DNA from: Faecalibacterium longum CLA-AA-H243
GTDB taxonomy: Bacteria > Bacillota > Clostridia > Oscillospirales > Ruminococcaceae
DNA length: 39,466 nucleotides
Reading direction: 5' to 3'
Assembly (NCBI RefSeq): GCF_020687245.1
Contig: NZ_JAJEQG010000023.1
Span: forward strand, 1 to 39,466
In this document: piece after piece, positions 32,201 through 38,606 of the stretch
Numbering within the stretch: the first letter of the stretch is position 1
Layout of the letters: each line of letters opens with the position of its first letter
Program-made: the position numbers and the translations under genes
The notes under the pieces: model-generated
The model's database searches: none
What the model saw: only the letters and a program-made list of their open reading frames with translations
Told to the model about the DNA's origin: nothing

Positions 32201-33001
32201 ATGGGCTTTTTAACTGGTAAAACCGCCATCATTACCGGCGCAGGGCGCGCTGTCCTGAAGGATGGGAGCTGCGGCTCCATCGGCTACGGCATCGCCACCG
32301 CATACGCCAAGGAGGGCGCGAACCTCGTCATCACAGGCCGCAATGTCAAGAAGCTGGAAGCAGCCAAGCAGGAGCTGGAAAGCCTCTACGGCATCAAGGT
32401 GCTGACCGTGCAGGCCGATGTCTGCGCGGGCGGCAACAACGAGGCCACTGTGGCAAATGTGGTCAAGCAGGCTGTCGATACCTTCGGCGGCATTCAGGTG
32501 CTCATCAACAATGCACAGGCTTCGGCCTCCGGCGTGCCGCTGACCGAGCACACCACCGAGCAGTTCGATTTGGCCATCTACTCCGGCCTCTACGCCGCTT
32601 TCTACTACATGAAAGCCTGCTACCCCTATCTGGCTGAGTCTCACGGCAGCGTCATCAACTTCGCTTCCGGCGCTGGCCTCTTCGGCAACTTCGGCCAGTC
32701 GGCCTATGCTGCCGCCAAGGAGGGCATCCGCGGTATGTCCCGCGTCGCCGCCACCGAGTGGGGCAAGGACGGCATCAACGTCAACGTGGTCTGCCCGCTG
32801 GCATGGACGGCCAAGCTCGAGCAGTTCAGGGACGCCTACCCTGACGCTTTCAAGGCCAACGTCAAGATGCCTCCCATGGGCCACTACGGCAACGCTGAGA
32901 CGGAGATTGGCCGTGTCTGCGTCCAGCTGGCCATGCCGGATTTCAAGTATATGTCCGGCGAGACCTTGACGCTGGAAGGCGGCATGGGCCAGAGACCGTA
33001 A
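32201..33001 (+). CDS. SDR-family oxidoreductase
   Basis: A 266-residue short-chain dehydrogenase. The ATG at 32201 follows CAGGAGG, and MGFLTGKTAIITGAG begins the Rossmann fold. The glycine motif is broken by an insert of about ten residues (TGAGRAVLKDGSCGSIGYG), recalling the looser loop of enoyl-ACP reductase-like SDRs. NNA, the catalytic Ser (INFASGAG) and YxxxK (SAYAAAKEGIRGM) are in place, and SGETLTLEGGMGQ ends the protein. It looks active; the substrate is unknown. It has its own promoter and terminator. Confidence 0.9.
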   Translation: MGFLTGKTAIITGAGRAVLKDGSCGSIGYGIATAYAKEGANLVITGRNVKKLEAAKQELESLYGIKVLTVQADVCAGGNNEATVANVVKQAVDTFGGIQVLINNAQASASGVPLTEHTTEQFDLAIYSGLYAAFYYMKACYPYLAESHGSVINFASGAGLFGNFGQSAYAAAKEGIRGMSRVAATEWGKDGINVNVVCPLAWTAKLEQFRDAYPDAFKANVKMPPMGHYGNAETEIGRVCVQLAMPDFKYMSGETLTLEGGMGQRP

Positions 33002-33031
33002 AACGACATCATCTGCTTCCTTGCATAACGA

Positions 33032-33069
33032 ACCCCCGCCTGCCGGATGGTGCAGGCGGGGGTGATTTT
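33032..33069 (+). terminator. Terminator after the SDR gene
   Basis: ACCCCCGCCTGC (33032-33043) pairs with GCAGGCGGGGGT (33052-33063), followed by GATTTTT. Confidence 0.9.
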
Positions 33070-33076
33070 TGCTCTG

Positions 33077-33349
33077 ATTCCCGTTTGGGTCAAATAAAAT
33101 GCAAACCTGAACATCAGCAACCACGGTAGACATTCCTGAAGATTGGAACCCGCGGGCTAAGCAACAGCCCACTGGGCTGATTGCTTACGGCGCTGCGCGC
33201 CGCCGCCCTGCCGGGTTGTGGCTCCCAGCATCCGCTTCGTGCCTTGGGCGGCGCTCGCGTCTCGCTGGCCACGGCCCCAACAATGACTCCCTGTTTCTGT
33301 CGCAGGCAGCGGTCGTCATTGTTGCAATTCCCGTACGGGTCAAATAAAA
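33077..33349. repeat. 23-base direct repeats flanking a 227-base segment beside tRNA-Glu
   Basis: The 23-base stretch at 33077-33099 recurs at 33327-33349 with two differences (TT versus AC at the centre of CCCGxxGGG). It contains the terminal 16 bases of tRNA-Glu, ATTCCCGTACGGGTCA, in the opposite orientation to the tRNA. The segment between carries repeat Y. This resembles the trace of an integrated or duplicated element, but no integrase is present. Confidence 0.65.
33210..33325 (-). repeat. Dispersed repeat Y, inverted copy
   Basis: Reverse complement aligns with the insert of copy B (about 37364-37484): CGACCGC-GCCTGCG, GAAACAGGGAG, TTGGGGCCG, GCCGCCCAAGGCACGAAG, GCTGGG and ACCCG blocks in the same order. 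No gene is called here. Confidence 0.7.
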
Positions 33350-33380
33350 AATCCTCTGCACATTGTGCAGAGGATTTTTA
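33349..33380 (-). terminator. Terminator of the tRNA-Met/tRNA-Glu unit
   Basis: On the minus strand AAAATCCTCTGCACA pairs with TGTGCAGAGGATTTT, followed by a T run. The hairpin is extended by the inverted copy of the tRNA 3' end on its far side. Confidence 0.85.
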
Positions 33381-33452
33381 TGACCCGTACGGGAATCGAA
33401 CCCATGTTACAGCCGTGAAAGGGCCGTGTCTTAACCGCTTGACCAACGGGCC
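33381..33452 (-). tRNA. tRNA-Glu (anticodon TTC)
   Basis: On the minus strand: acceptor GGCCCGT/ACGGGTC, anticodon loop CTTTCAC (TTC), T loop GGTTCGATTCC, discriminator A at 33381. The 3' CCA is not encoded. It is the second tRNA of the minus-strand unit. Confidence 0.92.
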
Positions 33453-33460
33453 TTAGAAAT

Positions 33461-33539
33461 ACAGAGCTTCGCTAAAACCTCCGACTTTCATCATCCACTA
33501 TTGCGGACGACCGTCCCCCTTATCTTAGCGAAACTCTGT
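33461..33539. repeat. Long-range inverted repeat between the two tRNAs
   Basis: ACAGAGcTTCGCTAA (33461-33475) and TTAGCGAAaCTCTGT (33525-33539) are complementary except one base. They enclose about 50 bases of spacer and may guide tRNA precursor folding. Confidence 0.65.
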
Positions 33540-33543
33540 AATG

Positions 33544-33620
33544 TGGTAGCGGTAACTGGATTTGAACCGGTGACACTTCGGGTATGAACCGAATGCTCTA
33601 GCCAACTGAGCTATACCGCC
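33544..33620 (-). tRNA. tRNA-Met (anticodon CAT, elongator type)
   Basis: On the minus strand: acceptor GGCGGTA/TACCGCT (terminal G-T wobble), D arm GCTC/GAGC, anticodon stem TTCGG/CCGAA with loop TTCATAC, encoded CCA (33546-33544). The T stem ACCGG/CCAGT has a C-A mismatch. The sequence resembles elongator tRNA-Met rather than fMet or tRNA-Ile2. Confidence 0.9.
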
Positions 33621-33654
33621 ATATTTATTTGTTGCACTTGAACAGTGCTTTATT

Positions 33655-33683
33655 ATTATATCCAACAACCCCCGTTTTGTCAA
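33655..33683 (-). promoter_or_regulatory. Consensus promoter of the tRNA-Met/tRNA-Glu unit
   Basis: On the minus strand TTGACA (33683-33678), a 17-base spacer and TATAAT (33660-33655), a perfect sigma-70 consensus. Confidence 0.93.
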
Positions 33684-33742
33684 CAACTTTTTCAAAAAAA
33701 TCTTCAATTTTTTCATTCTTTCTGATTTTATACGTCTGTACG

Positions 33743-33779
33743 CAAAAAGCCCCCGCCATCCTGTATGAATGGCGGGGAC
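33743..33779 (-). terminator. Terminator of serS
   Basis: On the minus strand AGTCCCCGCCAT pairs with ATGGCGGGGGCT (one G-T), followed by TTTTT. Confidence 0.9.
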
Positions 33780-33815
33780 TTTCAACATTTTATTGGTGAA
33801 TGGTGGAAAGCAGGC

Positions 33816-35144
33816 TTACTTCTTGTGGACAGGCACCATGACCTCGAGGCCGCCCATGTAGGGCTGCAGGACCTTGGGGATGGTGACACTGCCATCGGCC
33901 TGCAGATGGTTCTCGAGGAATGCGATGAGCATACGCGGAGGAGCCACGCAGGTGTTGTTCAGAGTGTGGGCCAGATAGGTCTTACCATCCTTGCCCTTGA
34001 CGCGGATGTGCAGGCGGCGGGCCTGTGCATCGCCCAGGTTGGAGCAGGAGCAGACTTCGAAGTATTTCTGCTGGCGGGGGCTCCATGCCTCAATGTCGCA
34101 GCTCTTGACCTTCAGGTCAGCCAGGTCACCGGAGCAGCAGTTCAGCTGACGGACAGGGATCTCCATGCTGCGGAACAGCTCGACGGAGTTCTTCCAGAGC
34201 TTCTCGTACCAGTCAGCGCTCTCCTCAGGACGGCAGACGACGATCATCTCCTGCTTCTCGAACTGGTGGATGCGGTAGATGCCACGCTCCTCGATGCCGT
34301 GAGCGCCCTTCTCCTTGCGGAAGCAGGGGCTGTAGGAAGTCAGGGTCAGGGGCAGAGTAGCCTCGTCCAGAGTCTGGTCGATGAAGCGGCCGATCATGGT
34401 GTGCTCACTGGTGCCGATGAGGTAGAGGTCCTCGCCCTCGATCTTGTACATCATGGCGTCCATCTCAGGGAAGGACATGACGCCCTGCACCACGTTGCCG
34501 TGCATCATGAAGGGAGGGATGACATAGGTGAAACCCTTGTCGATCATGAAATCGCGGGCATAGGCCAGAACAGCCTCGTGCAGGCGGGCGATGTTGCCCA
34601 GCAGGTAGTAGAAGCCATTGCCGGCCACGCGGCCTGCGGCGTCCATATCAATGCCGTCGAAGCTCTCCATGATCTCGGTATGGTACGGGATGGGGAAATC
34701 AGGCACGACCGGCTCACCGAAGCGCTGAGCCTCGACGTTGTAGGTGTCGTCCGGGCCGATGGGTACGCTGGGGTCGATCATCTGGGGGATGGTGTACATG
34801 ATCTCCTGAATGCGTTCAGCCAGCTTTGCCTCCTCGGCTTCCAGCTCTGCCATCTTGTCGGCATCAGCCTTGACAGCGGCGTTGTTGGCGTCGATCTGAG
34901 CCTGCAGCTCAGCCTTCTTGGTCTCGTCGTCGCACTTCTTCAGCTGGCCGAACAGAGGACCGTTGGCCTTGCTCAGCTTGTTGCGGGCAGCCTTCAGGGA
35001 CTCGACTTCCTTCAGGCACTCGCGGTACTTGGCGTCCTTCTCGATGACTTCGTCAACGAGGGGGAGCTTTGCATCCTGAAACTTCTTCTTGATGTTTTCC
35101 TTGACCGCATCCGGGTTGTCGCGGACAAATTTGATGTCAAGCAT
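33816..35144 (-). CDS. serS: Seryl-tRNA synthetase
   Basis: A 442-residue class II synthetase charging tRNA-Ser. The N-terminal long antiparallel coiled-coil arm (about 30-105) contacts the tRNA variable arm. The catalytic core includes the class II motif 2 (FRKEKGAHGIEERGIYRIHQFEKQEM) and motif 3 near the end (NNTCVAPPRMLIAFLENH), and the TSEHTMIGR loop. The C-terminal IPKVLQPYMGG is typical. Start ATG 35144 after AAGGAGAG. It lies downstream of parB on the same strand across a structured 154-base gap. Confidence 0.96.
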   Translation of the reverse strand: MLDIKFVRDNPDAVKENIKKKFQDAKLPLVDEVIEKDAKYRECLKEVESLKAARNKLSKANGPLFGQLKKCDDETKKAELQAQIDANNAAVKADADKMAELEAEEAKLAERIQEIMYTIPQMIDPSVPIGPDDTYNVEAQRFGEPVVPDFPIPYHTEIMESFDGIDMDAAGRVAGNGFYYLLGNIARLHEAVLAYARDFMIDKGFTYVIPPFMMHGNVVQGVMSFPEMDAMMYKIEGEDLYLIGTSEHTMIGRFIDQTLDEATLPLTLTSYSPCFRKEKGAHGIEERGIYRIHQFEKQEMIVVCRPEESADWYEKLWKNSVELFRSMEIPVRQLNCCSGDLADLKVKSCDIEAWSPRQQKYFEVCSCSNLGDAQARRLHIRVKGKDGKTYLAHTLNNTCVAPPRMLIAFLENHLQADGSVTIPKVLQPYMGGLEVMVPVHKK

Positions 35145-35164
35145 GATAACTCTCCTTATACTCT

Positions 35165-35298
35165 ATTGCTTGCACAGGGGGCGTTCCCCGCTGTGCCGTT
35201 CAAAGGCGGTGTTCCCCGCCTTGGTACGCATTTCTAATAACTTTTCTGCTTAGGCTCTCCTATTAGGAGAGCTGTCGAGCGATAGCGAGACTGAGAGG
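35165..35298 (-). promoter_or_regulatory. Structured serS leader / dispersed intergenic element
   Basis: On the minus strand, three hairpins in order: AGCTCTCCT-at-AGGAGAGC (about 35271-35251), AAGGCGG-ggaaca-CCGCCTT and GCACAGcGGGgaacgCCCcCTGTGC (about 35218-35171). The last two share a GGGGAAC loop entry. I see no T-box (no GGTACCGCG core, no serine-specifier stem that I can defend). It may be a leader regulator of serS or a repeated intergenic element; no clear serS promoter was found. Confidence 0.4.
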
Positions 35299-36165
35299 TT
35301 ACTCCACGCTGTACTGCCCCAGCAGATTTGCAAAGGCTTTCAGCTGGTCGTCCGAATAGAAATGGACGGTCAGCTTTCCCTTGCCGTCGTGGTAGGCCAC
35401 GCGGACTTCGCTGCCCAGCGCCTGCTTGAGGCTTTCTTCCACCTCCACCGGCAACGCACTCGGCAGCGGCGCGGCCACAGGCTCTTTTGCGGGCTTTGCC
35501 AGCTTTTTGCACAAAGCTTCGGCCTGACGGACGTTCAGCTGGTTGTCCGCTATCATCTGAGCCGCTTCCTCCTGCAGCTCCGGCGTAGGCAGGCCCAAAA
35601 CGACCTTTGCGTGTCCGATCGTAATGAAGCCGCTTTTCAGCAGTTCCAGCACTGTTTCCGGCAGGCTCAGCAGCCGCAGGCTGTTGGCCAGTGCGCTCCG
35701 GCTCTTGCCCAGCTTGCGGGCGGCCTGCTCCTGGGTCAAATCGCAGCGGGTCATCAGCTCACGGATGCCGGCCGCCTCTTCCACAGGATCAAGGTCTTCG
35801 CGCTGCAGGTTCTCCACCAGCGCAAGCTCCATGGCCTGCTCATCGGTCACGTCCTTGACGATGACCGGCACCTCAGTAAGGCCCGCCATCCGGCTGGCCC
35901 GCCAGCGGCGCTCGCCTGCCACGATGAGGTAGCCGCCGGACGGCTTCGGGCGCACCGCAATGGGCTGCAATAAACCGTGCTCGGCGATGCTGGCCGAAAG
36001 CTCTGCCAGCGTCTCGTCGTCGAAGGTCTTGCGGGGCTGGCCGGGGTCTGGCTCGATCTCCCGCAGGGGCAGCGTCTCGATTCTGGTATCTGACTCAAAG
36101 CTGGGGGCGGCGTCCTCAAACAGACTTTCCAGCCCCCGGCCCAGTCCTCCTCTTCCTTTTGCCAT
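35299..36165 (-). CDS. parB: Chromosome partitioning protein ParB/Spo0J
   Basis: A 288-residue CTP-dependent DNA clamp that loads at parS. It begins GRGGLGRGLESLF, the ParA-contacting tail. The CTPase domain contains LLQPIAVR, GERRWRAS and ENLQREDLDP, followed by the helix-turn-helix (LTQEQAARKLGKSRSALANSLRLLSLP) and a C-terminal dimer domain (HFYSDDQLKAFANLLGQ). RBS AGAGGAGA; 16 bases after parA in one operon. Confidence 0.95.
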   Translation of the reverse strand: MAKGRGGLGRGLESLFEDAAPSFESDTRIETLPLREIEPDPGQPRKTFDDETLAELSASIAEHGLLQPIAVRPKPSGGYLIVAGERRWRASRMAGLTEVPVIVKDVTDEQAMELALVENLQREDLDPVEEAAGIRELMTRCDLTQEQAARKLGKSRSALANSLRLLSLPETVLELLKSGFITIGHAKVVLGLPTPELQEEAAQMIADNQLNVRQAEALCKKLAKPAKEPVAAPLPSALPVEVEESLKQALGSEVRVAYHDGKGKLTVHFYSDDQLKAFANLLGQYSVE

Positions 36166-36181
36166 TGGTCTCCTCTCTCCC

Positions 36182-37033
36182 TCAGCCGTCCATCTTCACA
36201 TCGGCCAGCCCCATCGTCTCGACCGGTTCCGCTGCAGCTTTTCCGCGGCGGCGCTTGGGTGCAGCTTCGGCGGGGCGGTTGCTCTTCACGAACTCGATGG
36301 CAAGGTCCATATATGCCTCGCTGCCCTTGCCCTTCGGCTCATAGAAGTTGATGGGCTGGCCATAGCTGGGAGCTTCCGAGATGCGGATGCTGCGAGGGAT
36401 GGTGGTCTGATACACCTTGTTTCCAAAGTATTTCTTGACCTGCTCCACCACCTGCAGCGTCAGGTTATAGCGGACAGAGAACATGGTGAACACCACGCCC
36501 TCGATGTCCAGATAGGGGTTGTACTTCTTGCGGACGGTCTTAAGAGTGCTGATAAGCTCCGACAGACCTTCCAGCGCATAATACTCGCACTGCACCGGGA
36601 TGAGGATGCTGTCGCAGGCGCACAGGCCGTTCAGCGTCAGCAGGTCAAGGCTGGGCGGGCAGTCGATGAAGATAAAGTCGTAATCTTTCTGGATGGGGGC
36701 CAGCGCCTTGCGCAGGCGGCTCTCGCGGCCCGGCAGATCGATCATCTCAAGGCTGGCACCCGCGAGGCGGGTGTTGGAGCCGATGACGTCGGTGCGAAAC
36801 TCCGTCTTGCGGACAGCCTGCCGCGCGTCGGCCTCGCCGATGAGAATTTCATATGTACCAATATCTACACTCCGCTTGGAAATACCATAACCGGTGGTGG
36901 TGTTGCCCTGTGGGTCGAGGTCTACGATGAGCACTTTTTTGCCCAGCGCCGCCACACAGGACGAGAGGTTGACGGCTGTGGTGGTCTTGCCCACGCCGCC
37001 CTTCTGGTTTGCAACAGCAACGATTTTTGCCAC
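36182..37033 (-). CDS. parA: Chromosome partitioning ATPase ParA/Soj
   Basis: A 283-residue deviant-Walker ATPase. I chose the GTG at 37033 (VAKIVAVANQKGGVGKTTT), with AAGGA upstream; the in-frame ATG at 37072 falls inside a parS site and adds an odd 13-residue tail. Walker A KGGVGKTT, then DLDPQGNTTTGYG and DFIFIDCPPSLDLLT (Walker B). It is driven by a promoter at 37131 and overlain by parS, suggesting ParB-linked autoregulation. The C-terminal Lys/Arg/Ala tail is longer than usual. Confidence 0.93.
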   Translation of the reverse strand: MAKIVAVANQKGGVGKTTTAVNLSSCVAALGKKVLIVDLDPQGNTTTGYGISKRSVDIGTYEILIGEADARQAVRKTEFRTDVIGSNTRLAGASLEMIDLPGRESRLRKALAPIQKDYDFIFIDCPPSLDLLTLNGLCACDSILIPVQCEYYALEGLSELISTLKTVRKKYNPYLDIEGVVFTMFSVRYNLTLQVVEQVKKYFGNKVYQTTIPRSIRISEAPSYGQPINFYEPKGKGSEAYMDLAIEFVKSNRPAEAAPKRRRGKAAAEPVETMGLADVKMDG

Positions 37034-37062
37034 GCTACTTGCTTCCTTCCGGGAAAAAGATT

Positions 37063-37078
37063 TGTTCCACATGGAACA
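37063..37078. promoter_or_regulatory. parS site 1 (parA leader)
   Basis: TGTTCCACATGGAACA, a 16-base perfect palindrome one base from the Bacillus TGTTCCACGTGGAACA consensus. It is located in the parA leader. Confidence 0.92.
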
Positions 37079-37130
37079 TTTCGAGGACGAAGCCCGCCGT
37101 TTTCCCCTCAGCAGGTCCCTTATACAGCTT

Positions 37131-37159
37131 AGTATAGCACATCAGCGCGGCTTTTTGAA
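37131..37159 (-). promoter_or_regulatory. Promoter of parA-parB
   Basis: On the minus strand TTCAAA (37159-37154), a 17-base spacer and TATACT (37136-37131), with an extended TGC just before the -10. Confidence 0.7.
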
Positions 37160-37264
37160 CTGGTTCTTTATAATTTTACGTTCTTTTTGATGGCCACACA
37201 GCTCTTTTTCGCATTCAGATTCAGTTTTCGCCTTGCGTAAACATAAAATCTTCGGCGAAGCCGT

Positions 37265-37544
37265 AAATCGGAGAAACGAGAAAAAAGCGTTTAGCGAAGC
37301 GGCTAGCTTTTTTCCGTTTCGACTTCCCCTTCGGGGTCTGAAAGGGGCGAGCAGCCCCTTTCTTGCAACGGCGACGACCGCCGCCTGCGGCGGAAACAGG
37401 GAGGAGCTGTTGGGGCCGCGGTCAGCAGGGCACGAGTGCCGCCCAAGGCACGAAGTGGACGCTGGGTACCGCAACCCGTCGGATCCCGCGCCTCGAAAGT
37501 AGCGGGCACTTTTCTGGTTCTCTTTTGGTGCGCAAAAGAGAACT
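37265..37544 (+). repeat. Dispersed repeat X, copy B, carrying insert Y
   Basis: Same start and end as copy A at 22601-22766, but with an internal insert Y (about 37364-37484) that raises the length from 166 to 280 bases. The 114-base difference is a multiple of three, so the minus-strand frame stays open through both. Y itself is found alone and inverted at 33210-33325. Located between parA and noc. Confidence 0.85.
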
Positions 37545-37615
37545 TTGCCCCAATGCAAGAACGATTTAATCCACGCCATCGGCGCGCAATCCCACCCACC
37601 TTACCAGAAAGAAAG

Positions 37616-37653
37616 AGAGCCAATGTTCCACATGGAACACTGGCCCTCTCCCC
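37616..37653 (-). terminator. Probable noc terminator containing parS site 2
   Basis: On the minus strand GAGAGGGCCA, then GTGTTCCATGTGGAACAT, then TGGCTCTC, followed by TTTCTTTC. The parS palindrome (37624-37639) forms the stem core, extended by CCA/TGG and GAG/CTC pairs. Confidence 0.6.
37624..37639. promoter_or_regulatory. parS site 2
   Basis: TGTTCCACATGGAACA, identical to site 1. Confidence 0.92.
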
Positions 37654-38448
37654 TCACCTCTGCGCCGCTGCCGTCGGGATGCGCACGGTATACTCAATGT
37701 ACCCATCCCGCTCTTCCCGGTGCGCCGTTGCCGGTACACCGTTGTCCGTCATCAGGCGGATAGCGTGGTCGATGGTATTCACAAAAATGCGGACGTCCTT
37801 CACCATTGAGATGCGGTGACGTCCCGGGGCAGCTGCGTTCAGCAGCTGCTCGATGTACAAGTCTGTAGCCCGGGCGTTCATCTTCCGCTTGGCGATGGTG
37901 ATGAGCGCTTCACTGCGGCGGTTCTCCGGCAGACGCAGCACTGCCCGGGCGTGGCGTTCCGTCAGGCCGTTGTCCAGCACGAACTGCCGCTGGTCCTGGG
38001 TGAGCTGCAACAGTCGCAGCTTGTTGGCCAGTGTCGGCTGAGCCATGCCAAGCCGCTTGGCTGCCTCCGCCTGCGTACAGTCCCACAAGACCATCACATC
38101 CCGCAGGCCCTGCGCCTGCTCGAAGGGGTTCAGATTCTCCCGCTGAAGATTTTCCAGAAGCCCCATCGCCGCCGTCTTGTCATCGGCATAGTCGCAAAGG
38201 ATGGCCGGGATGGTCTGCATCTTTGCCATCTTGCAGGCGCGGAGGCGCCGCTCCCCCGCCACCAGCTCATAGCCGTCTTCTTTTTTGCGCACGGCTATCG
38301 GCTGCAGTAAGCCGTTCTCCCGGATGCTAGCCGCAAGCCCCGCAAGCTCCTGCTCGTTGAAATTCGTCCGCGCCTGAAATGGCGACGGCTGGATGCTCTC
38401 AATCGGGAGAGCGTAGATTTTTCCGGCAGATTTCTTTCTCTCAAACAT
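37654..38448 (-). CDS. noc: ParB-family nucleoid occlusion-like protein (Noc)
   Basis: A 264-residue paralogue of ParB. It has the ParB CTPase motifs (LLQPIAVRKK, GERRLRACKMAK, ENLQRENLNPFEQAQGL) and a helix-turn-helix (TQAEAAKRLGMAQPTLANKLRLLQL). It lacks the GLGRGLESLF ParA-binding start; instead it begins MFERKKSAGKIYALPIESI, as expected for Noc, whose N-terminus binds membrane. Position between rsmG and parA matches noc in Bacillus. Noc inhibits Z-ring assembly over the nucleoid. RBS AAGGGG. Confidence 0.88.
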   Translation of the reverse strand: MFERKKSAGKIYALPIESIQPSPFQARTNFNEQELAGLAASIRENGLLQPIAVRKKEDGYELVAGERRLRACKMAKMQTIPAILCDYADDKTAAMGLLENLQRENLNPFEQAQGLRDVMVLWDCTQAEAAKRLGMAQPTLANKLRLLQLTQDQRQFVLDNGLTERHARAVLRLPENRRSEALITIAKRKMNARATDLYIEQLLNAAAPGRHRISMVKDVRIFVNTIDHAIRLMTDNGVPATAHREERDGYIEYTVRIPTAAAQR

Positions 38449-38490
38449 GATACCGCCCCTTTTCGTCTGGAATCGTCATAGTTTTCAACT

Positions 38491-38504
38491 TTTTCCCAGG
38501 AAAA
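38491..38504. promoter_or_regulatory. Candidate Noc-binding palindrome upstream of noc
   Basis: TTTTCCCAGGAAAA matches 11 of 14 bases of the Bacillus Noc site ATTTCCCGGGAAAT. It lies about 45 bases before the noc start codon, so it could autoregulate noc. Confidence 0.4.
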
Positions 38505-38549
38505 CGTGGAAAAGTCAGTTGCTTACATCCCCAGTTTACCAGAAAATAA

Positions 38550-38590
38550 AAGACCCTGCCAGAAGATTCGTTCGGCAGGGTCTTGCATTT
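38550..38590 (-). terminator. Terminator of rsmG
   Basis: AAGACCCTGCC (38550-38560) pairs with GGCAGGGTCTT (38574-38584); on the minus strand it is followed by TTTATTTTC. It separates rsmG from noc. Confidence 0.85.
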
Positions 38591-38606
38591 TCTATTCGAT
38601 GCTCCG

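Noticed and set aside
33181-33456. A 91-codon plus-strand frame
   Set aside because: It runs through repeat Y, a terminator and the antisense strand of tRNA-Glu, so it is not a gene.
35145-35298. T-box riboswitch before serS
   Set aside because: No GGTACCGCG-like core and no defensible specifier loop; reported only as a structured leader.
37033-37072. ATG at 37072 as the parA start
   Set aside because: The codon lies in parS and adds 13 atypical residues; the GTG at 37033 has a ribosome site and gives the normal family N-terminus.
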